From assembly GCF_027938815.1 (NCBI RefSeq), contig NZ_CP115913.1, positions 740,001 through 804,000 of the forward strand: a stretch of DNA of 64,000 bases. The letters are read 5' to 3'. A program made the translations under genes and the position numbers. Origin of the DNA: Oceanirhabdus sp. W0125-5 (GTDB taxonomy: Bacteria; Bacillota; Clostridia; Clostridiales; Clostridiaceae). The notes below the pieces were generated by a model. That model saw nothing but the letters and a program-made list of their open reading frames with translations, had not been told where the DNA came from and ran no database searches. The stretch's first letter is position 1. The number at the start of each line of letters is the position of its first letter. Shown here piece after piece: positions 7,934 to 17,846 of the stretch.

Positions 7934-8431
7934 GTGGAAGATAAGGAGTTTCTTGAAAGGGTTCAAGGAATTAGGCAGAGGTTATACCGTATTGCCTACA
8001 CATATATAAAAAATGAAGAAGATGCTAAGGAAATAATAAGTAACACTGTATATAAAGGATATAAAAATCTAGGTAAGTTAAAGAATGTTGAGTTTTTTGA
8101 AACGTGGATAACCAGGATATTGATTAATGAATGTCATCAATTAAGTAGAAAGAATCAAGGAAAGATTCATGTAAGTCTGGAGTTTATTTCAGATTGGATG
8201 CATAAAGAATCAGAAGAAAATTATGATATTGATGATAGAATTGATCTCTATGAGGCTGTAGATTCTTTAGAAGGCAACGTAAAAACAGTTATAATTTTAA
8301 AATATTTAGAGGATATGACTATAAAAGAGACAGCAAAACATATGGGAATCAGCGAGAGTAGAGTTAAGAATTATATTCACAAGGGGTTAAAATTTTTAAG
8401 AGAAAAATTAAGAGGTGAGATTAATGGATAA
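7934..8431 (+). CDS. ECF-type RNA polymerase sigma factor
   Basis: The 165-residue protein has sigma region 2 in its first 75 residues (RLYRIAYTYIKNEEDAKEII) and region 4 at about 125-160 (MTIKETAKHMGISESRVKNYIHKGL). It lacks regions 1 and 3, as expected of extracytoplasmic-function sigma factors. It overlaps the next gene by 8 bp, which encodes a membrane protein of the DUF4179 anti-sigma type, so the two form a sigma/anti-sigma pair. GTG start with a strong AAGGAGG site. Autoregulation is typical of the class, but I could not identify a clear ECF promoter. Confidence 0.93.
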   Translation: MEDKEFLERVQGIRQRLYRIAYTYIKNEEDAKEIISNTVYKGYKNLGKLKNVEFFETWITRILINECHQLSRKNQGKIHVSLEFISDWMHKESEENYDIDDRIDLYEAVDSLEGNVKTVIILKYLEDMTIKETAKHMGISESRVKNYIHKGLKFLREKLRGEING

Positions 8432-9746
8432 ATATAAAAACATTATAGAGCCAAATGATTTAGAAGAGGTAATTGAAAAGGCATACAAAAAGGCAAAAGA
8501 GGAAAAAAAGAGTGATATGAAAAGTAAGTTGACAAAAATAGGCGCTACAGCAGTTGCTGCTATGATAGTATTTGCAGTATCTGTAAACACATCTACTGTA
8601 TTTGCCAACTATTTAGATGACATTCCTGTTTTGGATAAATTAGCACAATTCTTTAAGTTTGATAGAGGCCTTGAAGAGGCAGGAAAGCAAGGTTTTTTAC
8701 AAGTTATAAATAAAACATCAGAAGATAAGGGAATAACATTTAGAATTGATAATGTTATTTATGATAATAAGAGAATGGTTATAAAATATTCATTTACAAG
8801 TAAGGAGGATCTGGAAAATCTTTGGGCTGTTTCTGGTAAAGTAACATATGGAGATGGAAGTGATTTAGAGGGTGCATTAATAAGTTCAACTCCAACACAT
8901 GACGATAATGATAAAAATAAAAAATCAGGAATAATTGACATAGAGATGTTAGGAGAGATAAGTAAAGATAAAGACAGTATAATCATATATCCTCAATTCT
9001 CAAGAAAAGGAGATATAACTGGAAATTGGAAGGTAGAAATACCAATAAAACATGAGCTTCTACAAGTTGAGGCTAAAGAATATAATATTGATGATGAATT
9101 TGAAATTGAGGATATGAAGATAAATATTCAAGACTTAAAAATGTATCCTACTGTAGGTGAGTTAGAGATAAAGTATGAAGATGAAAACAGTAAATACAAA
9201 TTTTCAGGATTTACTCAAACTTCCTTAATAGATGGAAAAGGTGATAAATTTACTAACATGTCTAGTACTAGTTCCACACCAGGAGAGAAGACATTACGTT
9301 TTGAGAGTAATTATTTTATAGATAGCAGCAGCTTAGAGTTAAATATAGGTGGAATATATGTAACACCTAAAAAGTTATATGACTTTAATATTGATATTGA
9401 AAAAGGTACTATGACAGGGAATTGTGATTATGATATTAAAATGGAAAGTTTAGAGAAAAAAGAAGATGATACTTTGAAGTTAATAGTAATAAGTATAGAA
9501 GATGATAAATTGGTAAATGAAAATATTAATATAATGCCAGTATTAGGGGTGGAGTCAATGGAACTTGAAGATGGCACTAAGCTTAAAAACTATGAAGATT
9601 ACATGATAAGCTATGCTCCAGGAACAGAAAAAGCAAGAGTTTTTATTGAATTTTCTAAACCTATAACAAAGAATTTAAGGTTCACAATTGGGAATCTACA
9701 TGAATATAGACCTGTAAACAAAACATTTAATATAGATACCAAATAA
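8424..9746 (+). CDS. DUF4179 membrane protein, probable anti-sigma factor
   Basis: The 440-residue protein has a short cytoplasmic N-terminal region (about 1-35), one membrane segment (about 38-62), and a large outside domain starting ANYLDDIPVLDKLAQFFKFDRG, the DUF4179 signature. DUF4179 proteins usually follow an ECF sigma gene and are taken as its membrane-bound inhibitor; the long extracellular part would sense the signal. The start ATG overlaps the sigma gene (AGAGGTGAG ribosome site), indicating translational coupling. The extracellular ligand or stress is unknown. Confidence 0.88.
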   Translation: MDKYKNIIEPNDLEEVIEKAYKKAKEEKKSDMKSKLTKIGATAVAAMIVFAVSVNTSTVFANYLDDIPVLDKLAQFFKFDRGLEEAGKQGFLQVINKTSEDKGITFRIDNVIYDNKRMVIKYSFTSKEDLENLWAVSGKVTYGDGSDLEGALISSTPTHDDNDKNKKSGIIDIEMLGEISKDKDSIIIYPQFSRKGDITGNWKVEIPIKHELLQVEAKEYNIDDEFEIEDMKINIQDLKMYPTVGELEIKYEDENSKYKFSGFTQTSLIDGKGDKFTNMSSTSSTPGEKTLRFESNYFIDSSSLELNIGGIYVTPKKLYDFNIDIEKGTMTGNCDYDIKMESLEKKEDDTLKLIVISIEDDKLVNENINIMPVLGVESMELEDGTKLKNYEDYMISYAPGTEKARVFIEFSKPITKNLRFTIGNLHEYRPVNKTFNIDTK

Positions 9747-9848
9747 ATATTTAGGAAATGTTTGAAATCATTATGATTATGGATATAATGATGAAAGTTT
9801 AGTATTCAAATTTAAGTATAAAATAAAGTAACCAAGGAGGATGTTTTT

Positions 9849-10148
9849 ATGGAAAAAAGAGGAGCATTAATAATAGGAGTTTCAATAATTATAGGATTTT
9901 TAATATTAGGTTTATTGTTAAAATCACCAATAGAAAGCTTAGGTAATAAGGAATCATCAGTAGATAATCAAATTAGTGAGTTAAGCAATAGTATATCTGA
10001 GTTAAATAGATATCAAATAATTTCTGCAAATGATAATAATATAATTTTTTTAGATACTAAGACAGGTGAATATTGGACTAAGTTTATACCTTCTAATAAA
10101 GGATCTACAGGTTGGATGAAGGAAAGTGGTCCAGATTTAAATAGATAA
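9849..10148 (+). CDS. Small membrane-anchored protein of unknown function
   Basis: A 99-residue protein with an N-terminal membrane segment (residues 6-25, LIIGVSIIIGFLILGLLL), a polar linker with a short coiled stretch (NQISELSNSISELNRY), and a C-terminal segment with aromatic and Gly residues (DTKTGEYWTKF) that resembles one beta-propeller or YxxxK-type strand repeat. Ribosome site AAGGAGG is strong. It follows the sigma/anti-sigma pair by about 100 bp and ends in a terminator, so it may be a target or a third member of that unit. Family not recognised. Confidence 0.72.
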   Translation: MEKRGALIIGVSIIIGFLILGLLLKSPIESLGNKESSVDNQISELSNSISELNRYQIISANDNNIIFLDTKTGEYWTKFIPSNKGSTGWMKESGPDLNR

Positions 10149-10160
10149 TATATTATTTAT

Positions 10161-10204
10161 AAAGAGATTACTCTATGATTTCTAGTAGAGTAATCTCTTT
10201 CTTA
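10161..10204. terminator. Terminator between convergent genes
   Basis: A 15-bp perfect stem (10161-10175 with 10186-10200) with a T-rich right flank; the convergent aminotransferase gene ends 12 bp later. Confidence 0.88.
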
Positions 10205-10212
10205 TTTATATT

Positions 10213-11583
10213 TTAGTACTCACAACTTTTTAAAATTGGAGATTTCTCCACGTAAATTGGTTCAACTGGATATTTCTTAAGATAATTATCTTTATGAGAA
10301 ATTATATATTGTAGAACTTTTACTAAGAAATCAATTTCACTGAAGGTATTATAAATACCAAAGCTTAAGCGTACTACTCCGTAAGGGGGAAGTTGATTGT
10401 TTTTTAGATGTGAGTATATTTTCTTAGGAGTAACATTTAATAGTTTTTGCATATATGGTTGAGCACAGAAGCATCCACTTCTAACTGAAATTCCCCATTC
10501 CTCTCCAAGAATTCGAGCGGTAATACTGTGAGGAATTCCTTCAATGTTAAATGGAATTATACTCACACGTGGAACTGAGGCATCTAAGGATGAATATATT
10601 TTAATTTCAGGAATTTTTGATAATTTGTCCATAGCATAGTTTAATAAATCTCTTTCAAGTTTTGAAACTTGATTCATTCCTATTCCTTGGAGCATTTCAA
10701 TAGCTGACACTAGAGCAACTACACCCATTATATTAGGAGTACCTGCTTCCTCTTTGTTTGGGGGAATATCCCATATAGCATAATCATCAGTTACAAGCTG
10801 AACAGTACCTCCTCCTTTGTAATCAGGATGACCGCAAGAAAATACCTCTTTAGGACCCACCAACACACCAATTCCAAAAGGAGCATACATTTTATGAGAT
10901 GAAAATACGACGAAGTCAATATGTTCATCATGGGATTTAGGTTTCATATGCAGCTTTTCATGTGGAACAAGTTGAGCACAATCTACTAAGAGTTTTGCAC
11001 CATAAGAGTGAACTAATCGAGCTATATCATGTATAGGATTCATATAGCCAGTAGTGTTAGATGCACCTGTTATGGTTACCAATTTCACCTGTCCATCATA
11101 TGAGATTAATTTATGTTCAAGGTCTTCAATAGATAGCATACCCATATCATTAAGAGAAATGTAGTCTACATTAAACTTATCTCTCCATGGCAAATCATTT
11201 GAATGATGTTCCATAAAAGAGGATAGAACGGTACAGTTTTTATGCATATCACATAATCTGAAAGAAAGCTTGTTAATTGCTTCAGTAGTGTTTTTAACAT
11301 ATATAATGTTATGTTCATTTAGGTTAGCTCCAATAAATGAAGCAACGACTTTTCTAGAGTTGTCATAAACAAGAGAAGAATATTTAGATTTGTAGCCCAT
11401 GCCTCTATGGATTGATGAATACCAAGGGGTAAAGTCTAAAATATCCTCTAAAACACATTTGAAAGGAGGGGTTGTAGCCGCATTATCAAAATTTATATGC
11501 TGTATATTTAATTCACCAACAGGAATTTTATCCTCAACTCCACAGATAAGATTCCTAAATGGATTGAAATAATTTCTTTTCAT
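10213..11583 (-). CDS. Class V aminotransferase, cysteine-desulfurase-like (SufS/CsdA type)
   Basis: The 456-residue PLP enzyme has NFDNAATTPP at 31-40, EHHSN at 125-129, D201 in LLVDCAQ, the PLP lysine K231 in SSHKMYAPFG, and the cysteine motif VRSGCFCAQPY (C371, C373). The active-site Cys and the SHKMYAPFG form fit group II desulfurases, which mobilise sulfur from cysteine as persulfide. There is no sufBCD, iscU or nifU neighbour, so it may be a stand-alone desulfurase, selenocysteine lyase or a specialised variant. N-terminal and C-terminal extensions make it about 50 residues longer than usual SufS. Confidence 0.87.
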   Translation of the reverse strand: MKRNYFNPFRNLICGVEDKIPVGELNIQHINFDNAATTPPFKCVLEDILDFTPWYSSIHRGMGYKSKYSSLVYDNSRKVVASFIGANLNEHNIIYVKNTTEAINKLSFRLCDMHKNCTVLSSFMEHHSNDLPWRDKFNVDYISLNDMGMLSIEDLEHKLISYDGQVKLVTITGASNTTGYMNPIHDIARLVHSYGAKLLVDCAQLVPHEKLHMKPKSHDEHIDFVVFSSHKMYAPFGIGVLVGPKEVFSCGHPDYKGGGTVQLVTDDYAIWDIPPNKEEAGTPNIMGVVALVSAIEMLQGIGMNQVSKLERDLLNYAMDKLSKIPEIKIYSSLDASVPRVSIIPFNIEGIPHSITARILGEEWGISVRSGCFCAQPYMQKLLNVTPKKIYSHLKNNQLPPYGVVRLSFGIYNTFSEIDFLVKVLQYIISHKDNYLKKYPVEPIYVEKSPILKSCEY

Positions 11584-11794
11584 ATTTTCACTCCAAAAAA
11601 TACTATATAAACATTATATTTTGTGAATACAGATATGTGATTGTTATAAGAATAAAGTGTAGTAATTAACAAATTTTATATTCTAAATAAATGCTGTTGA
11701 AAATTGCATAATAAAGAAAAAAATAGAGGTATTTTATGTAATATATAGAAGTTTATATAAGATAACATTGAATTAAAAAGGTGGTTAAGAGACT

Positions 11795-14700
11795 ATGGAG
11801 TTTAAATTCGCAATTATTGATAAATTGTATAAGGATATGGATTATGAAATATATGTAGTTTTGATTGATGGGGAGAAAAAGATAATTAAAAAAATAGAAA
11901 GAAATAATCCGAATTATAGTGGTTTATATAAATTGATGTTACAAGAAATTGAATATTGCGAAAATAACATAAGTGATGAGTGCTTAGAACCTGAAAGAAT
12001 TCATATAGGGGATGAGGAAACATATCTTATATATAAGCATCAAAATTTTTTCCCAATTGATAAATTAATAGGTAAAAAGGGAATGGAAATTAGAGAATTT
12101 CTTCATTATGCTATTATGATTTGTGACAAATTATTTGTTTTACATAAAAAAGATATTCATGGGGCATTAAATCATATAAATATTTTAATAAACAACGAAT
12201 TAAATGAAATTAAATTCATAGGTGGAATACATGATGTAAATAATTTAGATTATAATAAAATTCTATTAGTAGAAAGTGATTTGTTAAATTATATTTCTCC
12301 TGAACACACTGGATTATTTGAATCTTATGTAGATTATAAAAGTGATCTTTATTCACTTGGTATAGTTTTCTATAAGATGATAACAGGAAGAGCTCCATTC
12401 GAACAGAATTCAAAACGAAAACTCATATATAACCAAGCAATAAAAAAACCTAGTCCACCTAAAGATATAAAAAATAATATTCCTAAATCTTTATCTGAAG
12501 TAATTATGAAATTACTAAGCAAATCTAAAAGAAATAGATATGAAACTGTTCATGGAGTAAAGTGTGATTTGATAAGAATTCTTCAACAAATTAAACAAGG
12601 AAAAGATGTAGAAATAATAATTGGAGAGCATGATATTCCATGTAGATTAACTTTTTCTGAGAAGATATATGGTAGGAATAAGGAAGTAAATCAATTAATG
12701 AATATTTACAATAGGGTAAAAAGCGGAGAGGTACATAGTGTAGTTGTAGAAGGAGAGTCAGGTATAGGTAAAACTACTTTTATTAATAAATTTATACATT
12801 CTATTAAAGAAGATAAATCAATTGTAATTATATTAAATGAAGATTCAATATTTAAAGATGATTCTGATGTTCTAATTAGTAATGTACTAGATCAATTATT
12901 ATTTTATTGTTTAGTAGATGGGGATATTGATATTGAAGAATTAAGATCATTTATAATTAAAATAACAGGTGGATGTTTTGGATATTTACAAGATATTATA
13001 CCAAGATTTAAATATTTTGCATGTAAGGATAAAAAGAAAAAAAATAATTCATGTATTTGTTTAAAAAAAGATGTTGTGAATATTCAATTAGCCTTAATAA
13101 TTAATCTTATAGAACGTTTGATTAATGAAGGTAATACTATAGTTTTTAACTTTGATATAAATAATAAATATAAGAAAGATTTTAATAACCTATTAAAGCA
13201 GTTATTAACAAACAAAAAATATAAGAGCATAATGATTATAGAAACATCTCTAACACAATATGATGGAATAATAAATAGAATAAGTAATAAGTGCAAAGAT
13301 AGTACAAATAATCATAGCATACACCTAAAGAATATTGAAAAAACAGATATTGAAGAAATGATTAAGGATTTATTTAAAGTTTCTCAAGATTATGCAAGTA
13401 ATATAGCAAATATTTGTTTTATGAAGACAAAGGGAAATTATTTTTTGATAAAGGAATATATATTAAAGTTATACAAGGAAAAGGTAATATTTTTTGATTA
13501 TGATAATTATTGTTGGAAAATGAAATTCGAGAAAATACATAGCATAACAATTAATGATAATATAAAAAAAGAACTTGAAATTAAGTTAAATAATATTCCA
13601 AAAGAGGTTAAATTTATTTTGAAGATTTGCTCATGTTTACCTAATGAATTTGATTCTAAAATGATACAACAGATTTCAGGATACAGTAATAAAACAATAC
13701 AAAAAATCTTAAATTATTGTATTAGAAATCGTATTATTGAAGAAAAAAGGCGATTTGATTCTTTAGAGTCTTATAATTGTGGAGTAAATAAGTTCAAAAA
13801 ATATAAATTCATATCAAGAAATATTAGAAATTGTATTTTAGAGCAACTTAATTTTGAAGATAAAAATAAATATATATATAAAGCAGGTATGTTTTACATG
13901 AAAAATTATGATGAATATAGCTGTAATTGGTTTATTATATATTGTTTTATAAATACAAATATGCTGCCCAAAATATCTGAGGATTTAATGAAATTAGAAG
14001 AATTGTTTTATAAAAATGCAAGAAGAGTATTTAATTCAGGTGATTACTTAAAAACTCTTGAATCTTGTGAAAAAGGTCAAGCTATTTGCGAGAGATTAGG
14101 AAAAGAAAAAATATATTTTAAAGCTATAAAAGCAAGGTGTTTTTTTAGATTAGGAAATATAAGAGAAGGGGAAAAAGAAGTAGAATTTTTATTAGGAACA
14201 ATAAAAGATAGTGGCTTAAAAGTTAAAGCTAAAATAATTAAATTATATGGATATTTAATAAATGACAAGTATTATGAAGCAGAAGAAGTTATATTTGATA
14301 TTCTTAGTGATTTTGATAATAGTATATCTAAAATTGATGATAAAATATCTTTTTTTAAAAAAATTAACTTGCTTATGGTAAAGTTATATTTTAGAAAATC
14401 AGCAGTATTAAAAAAATATGATGATTTCGTAAAAGGCGTTGATGCTGATATTTTAAGGGAGTTTATTTATCTTTCAGCATTAGTATTTAGTTATACAAAT
14501 GTATATAGATTTTTATATATGTCATTTATTAGTATAATTTTTCATAATTTATATAAAGTCAAACATAATCATATGGTAAATATCCTTAAAAAATATTATA
14601 GATTTATGATAAATGATATGAGTAAAGTAATGGAAATTGCTTTATTTGAGATGGTACCAAATGCTAATAATATTAAAGAAAATTTATTGGATTTGAGACA

Positions 14701-17020
14701 ACTTATTATTTTTGGTTCTAATTCATTTTATTTTAGTATAGATGGTAATATAAAAGATGATAAATGCAGCACTATTTTAAGTAAATTAGTTCAATATAAT
14801 GATCAAGCATATATAATATATTTAATTCATACATGTATAATATATAAAATAGCACTTGGGTATGAGATAGATTCAATTATAGAATTAATTGAACAGTATG
14901 AATTTAAATTAGAATTCTATAATAGTCAAGTTGTTAATGAGATAAAAGAGATTAAAGATATAGTAATAAGATGCATTAAGAGTGATGAAAAGGTTCCGCA
15001 AGTAAATAATAATGATATGCTAACTCTTAAAACTATAAAAGTACAAGCTAAATTTCTAAAAAAAGAGTATTCAGATATAGATTTTGTCTTTACTATGAAA
15101 ATGGATGAAGAGAATTTTAACAGTACTATAGCAATACTTGATTTTGGATTTTATAGATCTCTAATTATAGGAGAGATACATGAAAATTTACCACGGGATA
15201 AAAAAGCAATGGCAATTAAGGTTTTTAATGAAGCTATGGAAGCCTTTGATAAACTTAAAAAATGTGAAAATAAAATAATTATAATAAAATATCATATACT
15301 TAAAAGTTATAAATATTTTATTGCTAAAAAATATAAAAAAGCTCTTGCACTTGCCTTTGAAGCAAATGAATTAGCTTCAAAGAATAACTATATTATGGGA
15401 ATTGGTATCTCAAATGAAATATGTGGACAAATATATATGAAAAAAAATCTTAAAAATCTAGCATACTTACATTTTAATGAAGCGATAAATCAATATAATA
15501 AATTAGGGATATCATCAAATATTGGAATGAACAATTTGTATCAAGTATCTAAAAATAGATACTTAAAATTAAATGAAGGGCTAGAAGGAAGTACTATAAG
15601 GTATAATGAAGTTAGAGATGTGATATCAGATGTTAATAAGCTTTCTAGTGAAACTGACTATGCTACATTGATAAAGAAGTTACTCTCTATTATTTTAAAA
15701 AGTATGAATGTTGAACGAGTTCTATATTTTCAAATAAAAAATGGTAAAATTACTAAAGATGGAATTGGAGATAGAGATAGAATATCTGTAATGCAATCTA
15801 TACCATTAGATAAATGTTTTGATGTTCCTAAAACTGTAATTAATTTTGTTATAAGAACAAGAAAAAAAATTGTGATTAATGAAGCGGTTAATAATCAATT
15901 ATTTCATTTTGATAAATATATACTGGAGAATAATATTAAATCCTTGGCTTGTTACCCTATTATGATAGAGAAGGATTTAATAGGAGTTATATATATTGAA
16001 AGTAATGATTATTCTAAAGGATTTTCAAAAGATAGTGATGGTGTGTTAGATATAATTATTTCTCAAGCGGGTATTTTAATAAAAAATGCAAAAGAATATA
16101 ATGAAATTAGCATGAGAAAAAATAACCTTGAAAATTTAGTTCAAAAAAAATCAGAAGAAATACAAGCGATTGAAAAGAAACTAGTTAAGGAAATACAGGA
16201 TAGAATAGTTGTTGAGCAAAAGCTTACAAGAAGCAGAGAAAAGACTGAATTTTTTGCTAATTTATCTCATGAATTTAAAACTCCATTAAATGTAATTTTG
16301 AGTACTATTCAGCTTATAGAAGTAATAAGTAATAGTAATAATGACAGGAAAGTAAGTGAATATATTAAAATAATGAAACAAAACTGTTATAGGTTATTAA
16401 GGTTGGTTAATAACATTATTGATATTTCAAAGATAGATGAAGGGTATTTAAAATTAGATATGAAAAATTACGATATTATCAGAGTTGTGGAGGACATATG
16501 TATGTCAGTAGTATCCTATGCTCAGAATAAAGGCATATCATTAATTTTTGACACTGAGGTTGAGGAATTAATTATCGCATGTGATGAGGAAAAAATAGAA
16601 CGTATTATATTAAATATTCTTTCAAATGCTATTAAATTTACTGAAGATAATGGAGATATCAAGATAAATATGCGCATAGAAGGTGTATATGTTGTAGTTT
16701 CTATAAAAGATTCGGGAATAGGTATTCATAGAGACTTGCAAGATAAAATATTTGAAAGATTTGAACAAGCAGATAAATCTCTTTCTAGAAAGCAAGAGGG
16801 AAGCGGTATTGGGCTCACATTAACAAAACAGCTTGTAGAGATGCATAGTGGTATTATAAACATTATTAGCGAGTATGGGAAAGGGAGTGAATTTATAATT
16901 AAACTACCTATAAATACAATTGAAAATAATGAGATTGATGTAGAGTCAAAGGGGATAATTACACCTAATCATAATTCTGTAGAGAAAATTAAGATAGAGT
17001 TTTCAGATATTTATTTTTAA
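11795..17020 (+). CDS. Giant hybrid sensor: pseudokinase, AAA-like ATPase, TPR-like helices, GAF and histidine kinase
   Basis: The 1741-residue soluble protein follows the order of the trifunctional Ser/Thr kinase - ATPase - histidine kinase family. Residues 1-275 form a kinase-like fold (SPEHTGLFESYVDYKSDLYS). It lacks catalytic signatures: the HRDxKxxN loop reads HGALNHIN (H122) and the DFG place reads FIGG. A P-loop is at about 318-327 (VEGESGIGKTT). A long helical region to about 1280 is followed by GAF (about 1286-1430), coiled coil, HisKA with phospho-acceptor H1492 (NLSHEFKTPLN), and HATPase with N-box, DSGIGI and GSGIGLTLTK. No receiver domain or membrane segment; its response regulator is not adjacent. 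It is followed directly by a membrane-protein gene. Confidence 0.9.
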   Translation: MEFKFAIIDKLYKDMDYEIYVVLIDGEKKIIKKIERNNPNYSGLYKLMLQEIEYCENNISDECLEPERIHIGDEETYLIYKHQNFFPIDKLIGKKGMEIREFLHYAIMICDKLFVLHKKDIHGALNHINILINNELNEIKFIGGIHDVNNLDYNKILLVESDLLNYISPEHTGLFESYVDYKSDLYSLGIVFYKMITGRAPFEQNSKRKLIYNQAIKKPSPPKDIKNNIPKSLSEVIMKLLSKSKRNRYETVHGVKCDLIRILQQIKQGKDVEIIIGEHDIPCRLTFSEKIYGRNKEVNQLMNIYNRVKSGEVHSVVVEGESGIGKTTFINKFIHSIKEDKSIVIILNEDSIFKDDSDVLISNVLDQLLFYCLVDGDIDIEELRSFIIKITGGCFGYLQDIIPRFKYFACKDKKKKNNSCICLKKDVVNIQLALIINLIERLINEGNTIVFNFDINNKYKKDFNNLLKQLLTNKKYKSIMIIETSLTQYDGIINRISNKCKDSTNNHSIHLKNIEKTDIEEMIKDLFKVSQDYASNIANICFMKTKGNYFLIKEYILKLYKEKVIFFDYDNYCWKMKFEKIHSITINDNIKKELEIKLNNIPKEVKFILKICSCLPNEFDSKMIQQISGYSNKTIQKILNYCIRNRIIEEKRRFDSLESYNCGVNKFKKYKFISRNIRNCILEQLNFEDKNKYIYKAGMFYMKNYDEYSCNWFIIYCFINTNMLPKISEDLMKLEELFYKNARRVFNSGDYLKTLESCEKGQAICERLGKEKIYFKAIKARCFFRLGNIREGEKEVEFLLGTIKDSGLKVKAKIIKLYGYLINDKYYEAEEVIFDILSDFDNSISKIDDKISFFKKINLLMVKLYFRKSAVLKKYDDFVKGVDADILREFIYLSALVFSYTNVYRFLYMSFISIIFHNLYKVKHNHMVNILKKYYRFMINDMSKVMEIALFEMVPNANNIKENLLDLRQLIIFGSNSFYFSIDGNIKDDKCSTILSKLVQYNDQAYIIYLIHTCIIYKIALGYEIDSIIELIEQYEFKLEFYNSQVVNEIKEIKDIVIRCIKSDEKVPQVNNNDMLTLKTIKVQAKFLKKEYSDIDFVFTMKMDEENFNSTIAILDFGFYRSLIIGEIHENLPRDKKAMAIKVFNEAMEAFDKLKKCENKIIIIKYHILKSYKYFIAKKYKKALALAFEANELASKNNYIMGIGISNEICGQIYMKKNLKNLAYLHFNEAINQYNKLGISSNIGMNNLYQVSKNRYLKLNEGLEGSTIRYNEVRDVISDVNKLSSETDYATLIKKLLSIILKSMNVERVLYFQIKNGKITKDGIGDRDRISVMQSIPLDKCFDVPKTVINFVIRTRKKIVINEAVNNQLFHFDKYILENNIKSLACYPIMIEKDLIGVIYIESNDYSKGFSKDSDGVLDIIISQAGILIKNAKEYNEISMRKNNLENLVQKKSEEIQAIEKKLVKEIQDRIVVEQKLTRSREKTEFFANLSHEFKTPLNVILSTIQLIEVISNSNNDRKVSEYIKIMKQNCYRLLRLVNNIIDISKIDEGYLKLDMKNYDIIRVVEDICMSVVSYAQNKGISLIFDTEVEELIIACDEEKIERIILNILSNAIKFTEDNGDIKINMRIEGVYVVVSIKDSGIGIHRDLQDKIFERFEQADKSLSRKQEGSGIGLTLTKQLVEMHSGIINIISEYGKGSEFIIKLPINTIENNEIDVESKGIITPNHNSVEKIKIEFSDIYF

Positions 17021-17032
17021 GGAGGTAATTTT

Positions 17033-17740
17033 ATAAAAGACTATGTACAAGTATCTTTGTTTGTTCTAAGTTTGCAGTTAGTGATTCTTTTCCTTGGAGT
17101 AAAAACCAGTATAAATAGTAGGAATAACATAGGGGGAAGTATATTTCCTAAGAGTATAAAAATCTATCTTTCTACTTCAATTAGTATAATGAGTATTTTT
17201 ATTTTATATAATATTGGAGAAGAAAAATTTTTAGGATATTCAATAATAATATCTATAGCTGTAGTACTAAGTACTATTGGAGATATGTTAATATTCCATG
17301 TTTTTAAATTAAAAAAATCAACAATTTACGGAGTATATTGTATTGTTGTAGCCAATTTTACTTTTGGTTATGCATTTATAAATTTATTTAAGATCACTAG
17401 TAAAGATGCACTTATAATAGGAATCACTTGTATTATTGGGTGTTTAATCTTGTATATAATTAAGAAAATTATATTAAGAAAAGTATACACTTGGGTACTA
17501 ATATTTGGAGAAGGACTAATATTCATGAATATATGTGCTGTATTCATGGTAATAAATGTAGGGGTTTATGGAATAGTACCATTTATAGGTGCAATATTAG
17601 CATTGTTATCAGGGATTTTAGTTCTTTTAAGAAGTTTTTTTAATACTAGATTTAAAAATATGAGTATATTTGTATGGACGTTATATGTAGTATCATTAAT
17701 CGCATTAGCTTATTCACCGCTAATTATGATTAATATTTGA
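17033..17740 (+). CDS. Polytopic membrane protein, possibly YhhN/TMEM86-like
   Basis: About 235 residues, nearly all hydrophobic, with roughly eight membrane segments. STIGDMLIF and the later GAILALLSGILVLLRSFF resemble the two conserved blocks of the YhhN/TMEM86 lysoplasmalogenase family (G-D and L-S-D), but the second block has Gly where an Asp is expected. A perfect GGAGG (17021-17025) overlaps the region just after the upstream stop; the codon at proper distance is ATA (17033), and the first standard in-frame start is TTG at 17057, 31 bases away. I therefore propose the ATA start, with the TTG as the alternative. Likely translationally coupled to the hybrid kinase and possibly its membrane partner. 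Family assignment is tentative. Confidence 0.65.
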   Translation: MKDYVQVSLFVLSLQLVILFLGVKTSINSRNNIGGSIFPKSIKIYLSTSISIMSIFILYNIGEEKFLGYSIIISIAVVLSTIGDMLIFHVFKLKKSTIYGVYCIVVANFTFGYAFINLFKITSKDALIIGITCIIGCLILYIIKKIILRKVYTWVLIFGEGLIFMNICAVFMVINVGVYGIVPFIGAILALLSGILVLLRSFFNTRFKNMSIFVWTLYVVSLIALAYSPLIMINI

Positions 17741-17846
17741 TGATTTAACCATAAAATAGTTCATAATAGTAAAGTAATAAGATTTGATAATAAATGTCTT
17801 TTAATGTATTATTTAAGAGGAAACTAAATTTAAAGGAGAATTATCT

